A DNA stretch of 55,785 nucleotides from Lachnospiraceae bacterium NK4A179 (GTDB lineage Bacteria; Bacillota; Clostridia; Lachnospirales; Lachnospiraceae). This document shows positions 44,353-53,754 of the stretch, piece after piece. Position numbers and translations under genes: made by a program. The notes below the pieces were generated by a model. That model saw only the letters and a program-made list of their open reading frames with translations, was not told where the DNA came from and did not search any database. Within the stretch, counting starts at the first letter, position 1. Each line of letters starts with the position of its first letter. The stretch spans positions 1-55,785 of the forward strand of contig ATWC01000017.1 in assembly GCA_000421045.1 (NCBI GenBank). Direction: 5' to 3'.

Positions 44353-45438
44353 ATGGAAAAATTAAAATGTGCAGTGCTTGGCGCAACAGGCATGGTAGGA
44401 CAGAGATTCATCACAATACTTGCAGAGCATCCCTGGTTTGAGGTAACCGTGCTTGCAGCAAGTCCCAGAAGTGAGGGCAAGACTTATGAAGAGGCTGTAG
44501 GCAGCAGATGGAAGCTTGATATTCCCATGCCTGAGTCAGTAAAGAAGATGATCGTAATGAACGTCAACGATGTGGAGAAGGTAGCTTCACAGGTTGATAT
44601 GTGCTTTTCGGCAGTAGATATGACAAAGGATGAGATAAGGGCTATCGAGGAAGCTTATGCAAAGACAGAGACACCTGTTGTTTCAAACAACAGCGCTCAT
44701 CGTTGGACTCCCGATGTTCCCATGATCGTACCTGAGATCAATCCCGAGCATACAGATGTGATCGAGTTCCAGAGGAAGAGACTCGGCACAAAGAAGGGCT
44801 TCATCGCTGTTAAACCCAACTGCTCGATCCAGGCATATGCTCCCGTGCTTACAGCATGGAAGGAGTTCGAGCCTTATGAGGTTGTAGTTTCAACATATCA
44901 GGCTATTTCAGGTGCAGGCAAGAACTTTAAAGAGTGGCCCGAGATGGTAGGAAACATCATACCTTACATCGGTGGCGAGGAAGAGAAGTCCGAGAAGGAG
45001 CCTCTCCGTTTATGGGGTAATATCGAGAACGGCGTGATCGTTCCCGCCAAGGAACCCATTATCACAAGCCAGTGCATCCGTGTACCGGTTCTTAACGGAC
45101 ATACAGCTTCAGTATTTGTAAAGCTTCGCAAGAAGGCTTCAAAGGAAGAACTCATCGACAGGATGGTTAAGTTCTCAGGCGAGCCTCAGAAGTTAGGTCT
45201 TCCCAGCGCACCCAAGCAGTTCATCCAGTATCTTGAAGAAGATAATCGTCCTCAGGTTGCCCTCGATGTTGATTATGAAGGCGGCATGGGAATCAGCGTA
45301 GGACGTTTAAGAGAAGATACAGTCTATGACTGGAAGTTTGTAGGACTTGCACACAATACTTTAAGAGGAGCTGCAGGCGGAGCCGTTCTCTGCGCAGAGC
45401 TTCTTAAGGCAAAGGGATTTATTGAAGCCAAGTCATGA
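44353..45438 (+). CDS. asd: Aspartate-semialdehyde dehydrogenase (archaeal/fungal-type)
   Basis: The 361-aa product has the NADP loop VLGATGMVGQRFI, the active-site Cys in KPNCSIQAY, and late GISVGRLREDTVYDW. The length and motif spacing resemble the archaeal and yeast subfamily rather than the shorter E. coli type. It supplies the lysine, threonine, methionine and diaminopimelate branch. AAGGAGG precedes ATG 44353. The stop overlaps the next start (ATGA). Confidence 0.95.
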   Translation: MEKLKCAVLGATGMVGQRFITILAEHPWFEVTVLAASPRSEGKTYEEAVGSRWKLDIPMPESVKKMIVMNVNDVEKVASQVDMCFSAVDMTKDEIRAIEEAYAKTETPVVSNNSAHRWTPDVPMIVPEINPEHTDVIEFQRKRLGTKKGFIAVKPNCSIQAYAPVLTAWKEFEPYEVVVSTYQAISGAGKNFKEWPEMVGNIIPYIGGEEEKSEKEPLRLWGNIENGVIVPAKEPIITSQCIRVPVLNGHTASVFVKLRKKASKEELIDRMVKFSGEPQKLGLPSAPKQFIQYLEEDNRPQVALDVDYEGGMGISVGRLREDTVYDWKFVGLAHNTLRGAAGGAVLCAELLKAKGFIEAKS

Positions 45439-46802
45439 GCTTTATAGGCAGAAAGAAGGAGCTTTCCTTCCTGAAGAGCAGATATAACAGCGAAGGAAGC
45501 TCTATTACAGTTTTATACGGACATAAAGGTGTCGGGAAGACAGCCCTGTGCAGAAAATTCTCACAGGGTCTGCCTTCCTGCTTTCTTTTTGCGAGAGAAT
45601 GTGCGGATCTGTGGCAGAGGATGTTCTTTGCAGCAGATGCGGGACTTAAGTCTTCAAGCGGCAAAGACTGCAGCTATGCCGAGATATTTGATGCTGCACT
45701 CAAGGCAAGAGGACGGCAGGGTGAGAAGTTTGTCCTGGTCATTGATGAATTTCAGGATGCACTCAGAGTTTCCGACAGCTTCATGACAGAACTCATAGAT
45801 TTTGTAAATAAAGCTGAATCTCAGGTGATGTGTCTGCTGATCTCATCATCTGTCAGTTTCGTTGAAAATGATCTGGTTCCTTCGATAGGAAGAAGCGCGG
45901 TATCGATCGATACTTTCTATAAGCTTCCCGAACTGGGCTTCCTTGACTGCGTGAAATATTTCAGCAGGTATTCTACAGGGGACTGCATCAAAGTCTACAG
46001 TATACTGGGAGGTTATCCCGCATACTGGAAATGTTTTTCCGATGAAATTAGTCCGGAAGAAAACATAAAGAAAAATATACTCGATCCTTCCTCCTTCATG
46101 TACAGTGAGGGCAGGAGTATCGTTGCGTTTGAACTTAGAGAACTTGGTGTTTACAGTACGGTGCTTCACTGCCTGGCCGGTGGGCTCGATAAATTAAATG
46201 ACATACATCAGAGCACAGGTTACTCAAGAGCAAAGATAAGTGTTTATCTTAAAAATCTCATGGAGATGGAACTGGTTGAAAAGGTATTCTCTTTTGAAGG
46301 TGCGAACAATGCCAATGCCAAGAAGGGAATATACAGGATAACCGTTCCGTATCTTCGCTTTTTCATGCTCTTCCTTTATGAGAACAAGGGCATGCTTGAG
46401 ATGGTGAGCGCAGATGAGTTTTATGATGCTGCAGTCAGAAAAGAGATAGAGTCCTTTTATCTCACGGGGATCAAAAAAGTCTGTGCTGAATATCTCAGTA
46501 TACTTAATGAAAGCGGCGCTCTTGTGATCAATGCCGTAAGAAGCGGTGAGTGGCAGGGCAAGAGCGGAAACATAGATATTATCCTTCAGGATGAAAACGG
46601 GAAGAATATCCTGGGCTTCTGTCCTGTTTCAATGAAGGACGCAGGAGTGCAGGAATACACTTCATGTCTTAAGACTATCAGGGCTTCAGGTCTTTCGGCC
46701 GATGAAATATACATTTTCAGTGCTGCAGGTTTTTCGGATGAACTGAAGGCCATGAGTGTTTCCGAAGGTAATATCAAATTAGTGAGCCTCGAGGATCTTT
46801 GA
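45435..46802 (+). CDS. AAA ATPase with DUF234-like C-terminal domain
   Basis: The 455-aa product has Walker A YGHKGVGKTAL near residue 30 and Walker B LVIDEFQDA. A winged-helix segment follows (HQSTGYSRAKISVYLKNLMEMELVEK), then a nuclease-like C-terminal region with SGEWQGKSGNIDIIL. This is the architecture of the archaeal-type ATPase/DUF234 family (COG1672), whose role is unclear. It overlaps asd (ATGA) and topB (TGATG), so it is locked between two housekeeping genes. Confidence 0.88.
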   Translation: MSFIGRKKELSFLKSRYNSEGSSITVLYGHKGVGKTALCRKFSQGLPSCFLFARECADLWQRMFFAADAGLKSSSGKDCSYAEIFDAALKARGRQGEKFVLVIDEFQDALRVSDSFMTELIDFVNKAESQVMCLLISSSVSFVENDLVPSIGRSAVSIDTFYKLPELGFLDCVKYFSRYSTGDCIKVYSILGGYPAYWKCFSDEISPEENIKKNILDPSSFMYSEGRSIVAFELRELGVYSTVLHCLAGGLDKLNDIHQSTGYSRAKISVYLKNLMEMELVEKVFSFEGANNANAKKGIYRITVPYLRFFMLFLYENKGMLEMVSADEFYDAAVRKEIESFYLTGIKKVCAEYLSILNESGALVINAVRSGEWQGKSGNIDIILQDENGKNILGFCPVSMKDAGVQEYTSCLKTIRASGLSADEIYIFSAAGFSDELKAMSVSEGNIKLVSLEDL

Positions 46803-48853
46803 TGGGAGACAAGGTACTTTTTATAGCAGAGAAACCTTCTGTTGCTCAGGAATTTGCAAAGGCTCTCAAATATGATATGAAGAAGTTCAACGGATATCTC
46901 GAATGCGAACAGGCAGTCGTGACCTGGTGCGTCGGTCATCTCGTGACCATGAGCTATCCTGAAAGCTATGATGTGAAACTTAAACGCTGGAGTTTTGATA
47001 CCATTCCTTTCATACCGGATGAATATAAGTATGAGGTGATACCGGCATCCGCAGCACAGTTTAAGGTGGTGAGCTCACTTCTTAACAGACCCGATGTGAA
47101 GACCATATATGTCTGCACCGACTCGGGACGTGAGGGTGAATATATCTACAGACTGGTCGCACAGGAAGCGAATGTAAAAGGGAAGGATGAGAGACGAGTC
47201 TGGATCGATTCGCAGACTGAGGAAGAGATACTCCGCGGGATACGTGAAGCAAAAGATATTTCAGCTTATGACGCGTTAAGCGATGCCGCATATCTGCGGG
47301 CTAAGGAAGACTATCTGATGGGCATCAATTTCTCGCGTGCCCTTACCCTGAAATACGGACAGCATATAAAGAACTATCTTAAGGCTGACAAAGCTGTTAT
47401 TTCCGTGGGACGTGTCATGACCTGTGTACTCGGCATGGTAGTTCTTAAAGAACGCGAGATAAGAGCATTTAAGAAGACTCCGTTCTACAGGGTGTGCGGA
47501 AACTTTGATATCTGCGGAAAGAATATAGAGGCAGAATGGAGGGCCTTCGAGGGCTCTGCATATTTGGATTCTCCGTTGCTTTATAAGGAGAATGGGTTTA
47601 AGGAAAGAAAGGATGCGGAAGCTCTTATCGAAAAGATAAAGGCCGATCCGGAAACAGCAGGAGGAACAAAGGGAGTCATACTCGAGAACAATAAGAAGAC
47701 CGAGAAGAAGAATCCTCCGCTTTTGTTTAATCTGGCAGAGCTTCAGAATATCTGCTCGAAGTTTTTTAAGATATCACCGGATGATACCTTAAAGATCGCG
47801 CAGGAGCTTTATGAGAAGAAGCTGACCACATATCCGAGAACCGATGCGAGAGTGCTTTCAACCGCTGTCGCAAAGGTCATAGATTCAAATATAAAAGGCT
47901 TATTGAATTATCCCGTGTGCAGCGCTGAGGCAAAAGAAGTGCTTGAAGCCGGTGCATGGAAGAATATCGCAAAGACAAGATATGTAAATGATAAGCAGAT
48001 AACGGATCACTATGCGATCATACCCACAGGTCAGGGATACAGAAATCTGGAATCTCTGTCGCCGGTTTCTGCCAAAGTATATGAACTGGTGGTAAGGCGT
48101 TTTCTTTCGGTGTTCTGCCCGCCTGCTGTCTTTAAGAAATATCAGCTGCGCATAGCGACAGGAAGCGAGAGTTTCTTTACGACTTTCAAGGTTACTGAGG
48201 ATGAGGGCTTTGAAAGAGTGATGCGATGCAGTTTCTTAAAGAAAAAAGATGCAGCACAGAACCGTGAAAATGATGAAAATGATGATAAGAAAGAAGATGA
48301 AGAGATAAGTGTATCCGATCCTGAGTTCTTAAAACAGATCGCAGGTCTTAAAAAGAACAGTGAGGTTGCGCTTTCTTCTCTGGATATAAAAGAGGGGGAA
48401 ACCTCCCCGCCTAAGCGTTACAATTCCGGTTCGCTGATACTTGCAATGGAGAATGCGGGCCAGCTCATTGAGGATGAAGAGATGCGTGCCCAGATAAAGG
48501 GTTCAGGCATAGGTACATCAGCCACAAGGGCAGGCATACTTGAGAAGCTTTTCCGCATAGGGTATCTTAAGCTGAACAAAAAGACCCAGATCATCACTCC
48601 GGAGCTGCGCGGTGAAATGGTATTTGATGTGGTCAGGTATTCCATAGGATCAATGCTAAATCCAAAACTCACGGCCAGCTGGGAGATGGGACTTACGGGT
48701 GTGGCTGAAGGAAAAGTAAGCTGCGAAGAATATACAAAGAAGATGAATGATTTTGTGGTGAAACATACTGAAAAGGTGAAGACCCTCAATAATACGGGGG
48801 AGCTTCACAGATGCTTTGATTATGCCGCCGCATATTACAAAAAAGGAAAGTAA
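46802..48853 (+). CDS. topB: DNA topoisomerase III-like
   Basis: The 683-aa type IA topoisomerase has the Toprim start VLFIAEKPSVAQEFAKAL, the TDSGREGEYIYR motif (DxxREGE-type), and the active-site Tyr in KLTTYPRTDARVLS. It relaxes or decatenates DNA by single-strand passage. ATG 46802 overlaps the preceding stop. The mid-region has an acidic insertion (NDENDDKKEDEE). There is no C-terminal zinc finger. Confidence 0.93.
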   Translation: MGDKVLFIAEKPSVAQEFAKALKYDMKKFNGYLECEQAVVTWCVGHLVTMSYPESYDVKLKRWSFDTIPFIPDEYKYEVIPASAAQFKVVSSLLNRPDVKTIYVCTDSGREGEYIYRLVAQEANVKGKDERRVWIDSQTEEEILRGIREAKDISAYDALSDAAYLRAKEDYLMGINFSRALTLKYGQHIKNYLKADKAVISVGRVMTCVLGMVVLKEREIRAFKKTPFYRVCGNFDICGKNIEAEWRAFEGSAYLDSPLLYKENGFKERKDAEALIEKIKADPETAGGTKGVILENNKKTEKKNPPLLFNLAELQNICSKFFKISPDDTLKIAQELYEKKLTTYPRTDARVLSTAVAKVIDSNIKGLLNYPVCSAEAKEVLEAGAWKNIAKTRYVNDKQITDHYAIIPTGQGYRNLESLSPVSAKVYELVVRRFLSVFCPPAVFKKYQLRIATGSESFFTTFKVTEDEGFERVMRCSFLKKKDAAQNRENDENDDKKEDEEISVSDPEFLKQIAGLKKNSEVALSSLDIKEGETSPPKRYNSGSLILAMENAGQLIEDEEMRAQIKGSGIGTSATRAGILEKLFRIGYLKLNKKTQIITPELRGEMVFDVVRYSIGSMLNPKLTASWEMGLTGVAEGKVSCEEYTKKMNDFVVKHTEKVKTLNNTGELHRCFDYAAAYYKKGK

Positions 48854-48864
48854 GGAGACTAACT

Positions 48865-49530
48865 ATGAATAATGCAAAGATAGAAAATCTGTATGATCTT
48901 GATAAGACTATAGCAGCGGATCTTTTTAAGGGACATGAGTATCCCTGGGAACTGCTCCCGCTCATCGGTGATTTTATAAAGGAACTTGGTGCAAAACTTG
49001 ATCCTGAAGTTTATGAAAAGCGCGGTGAGGATATATGGGTAGCAAAGAGCGCAAAGGTTTTCGACAGCGCTTATCTTTCAGGTCCGCTCATCATTGATGA
49101 GAATGCTGAGATCAGGCATTGCGCCTTTATCAGAGGAAAGGCAATAGTTGGAAAGAACTGCGTGGTAGGCAATTCAACCGAGCTTAAGAATGTCATCCTT
49201 TTTGATAATGTGCAGGTTCCTCATTACAACTATGTGGGAGATTCAATACTCGGCTTCAAGTCTCATATGGGTGCAGGATCCATCACATCAAACGTAAAGA
49301 GCGATAAGACTCTTGTGATCGTTAAGGATGGAGAAGAAAAGATAGAGACCGGTTTAAAGAAGTTCGGAGCAATGCTTGGAGATCATGTTGAAGTGGGCTG
49401 CAATTCCGTACTTAACCCAGGAACCGTGATCGGAAGAGAGAGCAGTGTATATCCTACATCATGTGTGCGCGGTGTGATACCTGCCGGACACATATTCAAG
49501 GACAAAGATAATATAGTAAAGAGGCAGTAA
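48865..49530 (+). CDS. Left-handed beta-helix (hexapeptide-repeat) protein
   Basis: The 221-aa product has a helical N-terminus (YPWELLPLIGDFIKEL) and a hexapeptide beta-helix from about residue 55 to 215 (WVAKSAKVFDSAYLSGPLII, ENAEIRHCAFIRG, VEVGCNSVLNPGTVIG). It resembles the acetyltransferase half of GlmU-like proteins but has no nucleotidyltransferase domain. Substrate unknown. GGAGAC precedes ATG. The stop overlaps the next start (TAATG). Confidence 0.85.
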   Translation: MNNAKIENLYDLDKTIAADLFKGHEYPWELLPLIGDFIKELGAKLDPEVYEKRGEDIWVAKSAKVFDSAYLSGPLIIDENAEIRHCAFIRGKAIVGKNCVVGNSTELKNVILFDNVQVPHYNYVGDSILGFKSHMGAGSITSNVKSDKTLVIVKDGEEKIETGLKKFGAMLGDHVEVGCNSVLNPGTVIGRESSVYPTSCVRGVIPAGHIFKDKDNIVKRQ

Positions 49531-50024
49531 TGAATCCCGCTTATCTGTTTTTAAGAAGACTTCCTCCCGATAAGGAGATGAAGTTTAGAAGAATACTCAG
49601 GGAAACAAGAAAAGATTCCCGCTTCAATGAGATGCGTAATTTCATCCAGCATGGTGATACCACCGTGATGGAGCACTGTATCCATGTGGCTCAGACAGCT
49701 TATTTCATAGCGGTCAAGTTCGGGATAAAAGTTGATGAGGATGCGCTGATAAGAGGTGCTCTGCTTCATGATTATTTTCTTTATGACTGGCATGAGAAGA
49801 AACCGGAGCATATGATCCACGGATTTACACATCCGGGAAAGGCTCATGCACAGGCTAAGAGAGATTTTGATCTGAAGCATGTGGAGTCGGATATGATAAA
49901 GCATCACATGTTTCCTTTGACGCCCATGCCGCCAAAGACCAGGGAAGGAGCGCTGCTTTGTCTGGCGGATAAACTGTGTGCGACTTCCGAGACTATAAGG
50001 GGCAGAATGCCCTACAGGGTATAA
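49530..50024 (+). CDS. HD-domain phosphohydrolase
   Basis: The 164-aa product has the HD pattern H in EHCIHVAQTAYF, HD in GALLHDYFLYDW, later MIHGFTHP and IKHHMFPLTP, and a last Asp in CLADKLCA. Short HD proteins of this type hydrolyse nucleotides or related phosphates; the substrate is not predictable. It is coupled to the beta-helix gene. Confidence 0.88.
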   Translation: MNPAYLFLRRLPPDKEMKFRRILRETRKDSRFNEMRNFIQHGDTTVMEHCIHVAQTAYFIAVKFGIKVDEDALIRGALLHDYFLYDWHEKKPEHMIHGFTHPGKAHAQAKRDFDLKHVESDMIKHHMFPLTPMPPKTREGALLCLADKLCATSETIRGRMPYRV

Positions 50025-50098
50025 AGGCTTTATTTGTCTCGACTTTTATGTTATCATCTCTTCAGCAGTTTTGAATTATGTAAACTGAGGGGCTATTT

Positions 50099-50992
50099 AT
50101 GAGTGGTATTACTTTACATCCTTTTATGCTTTGCGGCATGGATTTTCCTACATTATCCTGCCTGCTTCTTATCTACGGAGTGATAGGCTGGGCCTATGAG
50201 TCTTCCGTGTTCTCACTTGCCGAACAGGGAAAGTTTATGAACAGGGGCTGCTTTGTAGGGCCGTATTGTCCTATCTACGCTGTGATCAGCATATCGAGCA
50301 TCTATCTCCTGCAGGGAATAGAATCGCCTTTTCGTATAATGCTTCTTTCATCCATACTGGTATGTGCGATAGAGTATGTTACCAGCTGGGGACTGGAGAA
50401 GCTTTTTCATGCCCGTTACTGGGATTACAGTTATTACCCGTTAAATATCAACGGACGTATCAGTGTCGTTTCAGGTGCATTCTTCGGACTTGCTGTCCTT
50501 TTCCTGAATAAGATACTTCATCCTGCGCTTATGGATATTCTGGCAGGGATACCTTACAAAGTTAAATTTGTGGCGGCTGTTACGGCATGGTCGGTATTTC
50601 TTATCGATATCGTGTTTACCACGGTAGGAATGTTAAACCTTAACAGAAAGTGCAAGGAACTGTATGATGCTGTTGACAGTTATATGGAATCACAGTTTGA
50701 TACTCTTAATAACAAGAAGGAAGTTTTAAAGAAGTTCCGTATCGTAAGACAGGGCCAGAAGATAGTGATCAAAGCCAAGGGCGTGAACAAGATGTTCCTT
50801 GAATTTGAAACCAGATATCTCAAGTCGGTTCCAGATTTCCATTCGACAACATACGGCGATGTCATCGAGAAGATGAAGAAGGTCCTATCATACAATGGTA
50901 AGGCCCGTCTTGCCGAATTCGATAAAGAAGATTTTGATGATATGGATGATGATCTGAAAAAAGGCGAAGATGAAAGTGAAAATGCCGTCTGA
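50099..50992 (+). CDS. CmpB-type membrane protein (putative ABC-transporter type IV)
   Basis: The 297-aa product has four to five membrane helices in its first 190 residues. The family-like core is LIYGVIGWAYESS, FMNRGCFVGPYCPIYA, and EKLFHARYWDYSYYPLNING-R, matching PF06541. The tail of about 100 residues is soluble, Lys-rich and helical. The transport role of this family is assumed, not proven. GGGGC precedes ATG weakly. Confidence 0.8.
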   Translation: MSGITLHPFMLCGMDFPTLSCLLLIYGVIGWAYESSVFSLAEQGKFMNRGCFVGPYCPIYAVISISSIYLLQGIESPFRIMLLSSILVCAIEYVTSWGLEKLFHARYWDYSYYPLNINGRISVVSGAFFGLAVLFLNKILHPALMDILAGIPYKVKFVAAVTAWSVFLIDIVFTTVGMLNLNRKCKELYDAVDSYMESQFDTLNNKKEVLKKFRIVRQGQKIVIKAKGVNKMFLEFETRYLKSVPDFHSTTYGDVIEKMKKVLSYNGKARLAEFDKEDFDDMDDDLKKGEDESENAV

Positions 50993-50993
50993 T

Positions 50994-51494
50994 CTATTCT
51001 GAAGGAGCTTCCGGCATGCTGGCCTGCTGACCTTCAAAGATGTTGCACATCTGCTCGACGCACTCGAATGCATATCTGTATTTCGCCATTGCCTTATCGG
51101 CCAGTGCCTCGTCGAAATCAGAGCTTTCATATACAACATGAAAACTGAGGACTGCATCGCTCATTGACTGTGAAGCTGCAGTCATATATCCGGAAGCATC
51201 GGAATATTTTTCCGGAACTTCAAGAGCTGCCATCTCGGCAAATCGCTGATCCATGTCATCAAGATAGCCAAGCATGGTTTCGGTTGAAGATTCATCTTCG
51301 GGAGAAATGCCGTTTATGGAAGCAGAGAGAGTATCCATGTCGGCTGAAAAAGCTTCCACTTTCTCTCGATAATGTTCAGTGGCGCTGTCGGTCCCGCCGG
51401 TACAACCTGTAAGTACAAGTGCCGCGGATACTGATAAAAGCGGAAATATAAACTTGCAATTTTCTTTTATGGTGCTTAAAGTAAGAGTATTCAT
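50994..51494 (-). CDS. Small lipoprotein of unknown function
   Basis: The 166-aa product on the minus strand has a signal segment FIFPLLSVSAALVLTGC; the lipobox LTGC is followed by Gly/Thr. The mature part is helical and acidic (KVEAFSADMDTLSASINGI, DDMDQRFAEMAALEVPEKY) and resembles small surface-anchored helical bundles. ATG at 51494 is favoured for signal position; ATG 51530 would add 12 residues. It converges on the CmpB-like gene with 1 nt between stops. No clear ribosome site was found. Confidence 0.75.
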   Translation of the reverse strand: MNTLTLSTIKENCKFIFPLLSVSAALVLTGCTGGTDSATEHYREKVEAFSADMDTLSASINGISPEDESSTETMLGYLDDMDQRFAEMAALEVPEKYSDASGYMTAASQSMSDAVLSFHVVYESSDFDEALADKAMAKYRYAFECVEQMCNIFEGQQASMPEAPSE

Positions 51495-51577
51495 AAACAG
51501 GAATTTATCATATGAGCCGCATAAGTTCAAGAGGATGCGGTATTTTGCCGCAATAACTGCGGTGAAGGAGGTAATTT

Positions 51578-53194
51578 ATGAATGGAGCACAGGCACTGGT
51601 AAAATGCCTTGAAGCTGAAAAGGTAAAATATGTATTCGGTTATTCGGGTGTAGCGATATGCCCTTTTTATGATGCTGTTTATCACAGCAATTTAAAGACA
51701 GTCCTTATAAGGACAGAACAGAATGCGGCACACGCTGCCAGCGGAATGGCAAGACTTACGGGAAAGGCTGCAGTATGCGCAGTTACAAGCGGCCCGGGGG
51801 CAACCAATCTTATCACGGGCATTGCAACGGCCTTTGCGGATTCCATTCCCATGATCTGTATCACCGGTCAGGTCAATTCCGAGCTGATAGGTTCGGATGT
51901 TTTTCAGGAGGCCGATATCACAGGCGCTGTGGAGAGTTTTGTAAAGTACTCATATCTTGTGAAGGATCCCGATGATGTACCGAGGATAGTTAAGGAGGCA
52001 TTCTATATCGCCAATTCCGGTCGCCCCGGTCCTGTACTTATTGATTTCCCGAGCGATGTGCAGAATGCAGAGCTTAAGAAGGCATTTGATTATCCCGATG
52101 ATGTGAAGCTCCGCACTTACAAGCCTACGGTAAAAGGCAATACGCTTCAGATAAAGAAAGTGATAAAGGAACTTGAGAAGGCGCGCAAGCCTCTCATATG
52201 TGCCGGCGGAGGAGTTCATCTCTGCAATGCGGTTCCTGAACTTATGGAATTTGTCAATGAATATAAGGTGCCTGTTGTCTCAACAATGATGGGAATAGGA
52301 GTGCTTCCCACAGAGCATCCTCTGTATTTCGGAATGGTAGGAAACAACGGATCACCTGCAGCAAACAGGGCGATGCGTGAGGCCGATATGATCATAATGC
52401 TCGGTGCCAGAGTGGCTGACAGGGCAGTCAATCAGCCTGAGGTACTCACCGAAAATACTGTACTTGTTCATATTGATGTGGATCCAGCTGAGATAGGAAA
52501 GAATGCGGGAGCGACAATACCGATAGTCGGTGATGCGAAACATATCTTAAAGGATATGAATGAGTATGAAGTAGATACCGATACCGATGAATGGATAAAG
52601 GAACTTGAAGGCTACAGAAGAGATCTGAAGGTTCTCCGTCCGGAGCATCCCGGATATGTTGATCCTGCGCTCTTTGTACGTAAGCTCTCCGAAAAGCTTG
52701 AAGATACTGCCGTTTATGTTGCGGACGTTGGACAGAATCAGATCTGGTCATGCCGCAATCATATCGTAAGAAAAGGCAGATTTTTAACTTCCGGCGGCAT
52801 GGGAACGATGGGATACTCGATCCCTGCTGCTATGGGTGCAAAGCTTGCATCTCCCGACAGACAGGTAGTAGCTGTATGCGGAGACGGTTCCTTCCAGATG
52901 TCCATGATGGAACTTGCGACTATCATGCAGTACAACGTTGATGTGAAGATAATCGTTATGAGGAATAATTATCTTGGCATGGTCAGACAGTATGAGCATT
53001 TTTCGCTTAAAGACAGATACATGATGGTTGATATAGGAACTTTACCGAAGCTTGATGACATCGCATCCGCCTATGGCATGGGATATGTGCTCATAAAGGA
53101 TATGACTGATGTTTCCAAAAAGATAGATCAGGTCCTTAAATCAAAAGGAGCATGTCTCTGCGAGTGTCTTGTCGATCCTATGGATCTTGTCTGA
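51578..53194 (+). CDS. ilvB: Acetolactate synthase, large subunit
   Basis: The 538-aa thiamine diphosphate enzyme has TEQNAAHAASGMARLTGK with the cofactor-activating Glu, CAVTSGPGATNLITG, and the GDGS...NN motif (CGDGSFQMSMMELAT to VMRNNYLGMVRQYE). It makes acetolactate for valine and leucine. It is slightly shorter than typical (about 550-570 aa), lacking an N-terminal extension. AAGGAGG precedes ATG. The leader is too short for a T-box. Confidence 0.95.
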   Translation: MNGAQALVKCLEAEKVKYVFGYSGVAICPFYDAVYHSNLKTVLIRTEQNAAHAASGMARLTGKAAVCAVTSGPGATNLITGIATAFADSIPMICITGQVNSELIGSDVFQEADITGAVESFVKYSYLVKDPDDVPRIVKEAFYIANSGRPGPVLIDFPSDVQNAELKKAFDYPDDVKLRTYKPTVKGNTLQIKKVIKELEKARKPLICAGGGVHLCNAVPELMEFVNEYKVPVVSTMMGIGVLPTEHPLYFGMVGNNGSPAANRAMREADMIIMLGARVADRAVNQPEVLTENTVLVHIDVDPAEIGKNAGATIPIVGDAKHILKDMNEYEVDTDTDEWIKELEGYRRDLKVLRPEHPGYVDPALFVRKLSEKLEDTAVYVADVGQNQIWSCRNHIVRKGRFLTSGGMGTMGYSIPAAMGAKLASPDRQVVAVCGDGSFQMSMMELATIMQYNVDVKIIVMRNNYLGMVRQYEHFSLKDRYMMVDIGTLPKLDDIASAYGMGYVLIKDMTDVSKKIDQVLKSKGACLCECLVDPMDLV

Positions 53195-53213
53195 GTTTGG
53201 AGGTTAGGTACTT

Positions 53214-53696
53214 ATGAAGAGAATCTTTTCAGTACTTGTGGAGAACAGATCCGGTGTACTCTGGAGAGTGGCAGGTCTGTTTTCAAGAAGAGGATTTAAT
53301 ATCAGTTCGCTCGCAGTAGGTGAGACTGACGATCCTGAGAGATCGCTCATGACCATATTAAGCAAGGGCAACGACCGTACGCTTGAGCAGATAGAGAAAC
53401 AGCTCAATAAGAAGATCGATGTCATAAAGGTCAAGACCTTTGATGAGTCAAAAGCCGTCTGCAGGGAGCTTATGCTCATAAAAGTCAAATATAACAAGGG
53501 CAATCGCCGTGAGATAATGGAGACCTGTGAAGTGATGGGAGCCGAAATAGTCGATATGTCAGAGACTCTCATGATGATACAGATATGCGACACCCCCGAG
53601 AAGATACAGCTTATGATAAGCATGCTTGCACAGGTAAGCGTTGTGGAAGTGGCTCGTACAGGGACACTGGCACTTCAAAAGTGTCTTGAGGATTGA
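53214..53696 (+). CDS. ilvN: Acetolactate synthase small subunit, first copy
   Basis: The 160-aa regulatory subunit has an N-terminal ACT domain (FSVLVENRSGVLWRVAGLFS, RRGFNISSLAVG) and the C-terminal ALS_ss_C domain. It binds the large subunit and confers valine feedback. A second, diverged copy follows 58 nt downstream. GGAGG precedes ATG. Confidence 0.95.
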   Translation: MKRIFSVLVENRSGVLWRVAGLFSRRGFNISSLAVGETDDPERSLMTILSKGNDRTLEQIEKQLNKKIDVIKVKTFDESKAVCRELMLIKVKYNKGNRREIMETCEVMGAEIVDMSETLMMIQICDTPEKIQLMISMLAQVSVVEVARTGTLALQKCLED

Positions 53697-53721
53697 AATA
53701 ATGTATCTATAGTGATACACT
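53693..53721 (+). promoter_or_regulatory. Possible internal promoter for the second ilvN
   Basis: TTGAAA (53693-53698), 17-nt spacer, TACACT (53716-53721). A palindrome TGTATC-TATAGT-GATACA (53702-53719) overlaps the -10 and could be an operator. Confidence 0.4.
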
Positions 53722-53754
53722 ATGGCACATCATTCATTTTGACAGAGGTAAACA

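Noticed and set aside
50034-50057. TTGTCT and TATCAT as promoter for the CmpB-like gene
   Set aside because: The spacing is only 12 nt, outside the normal range.
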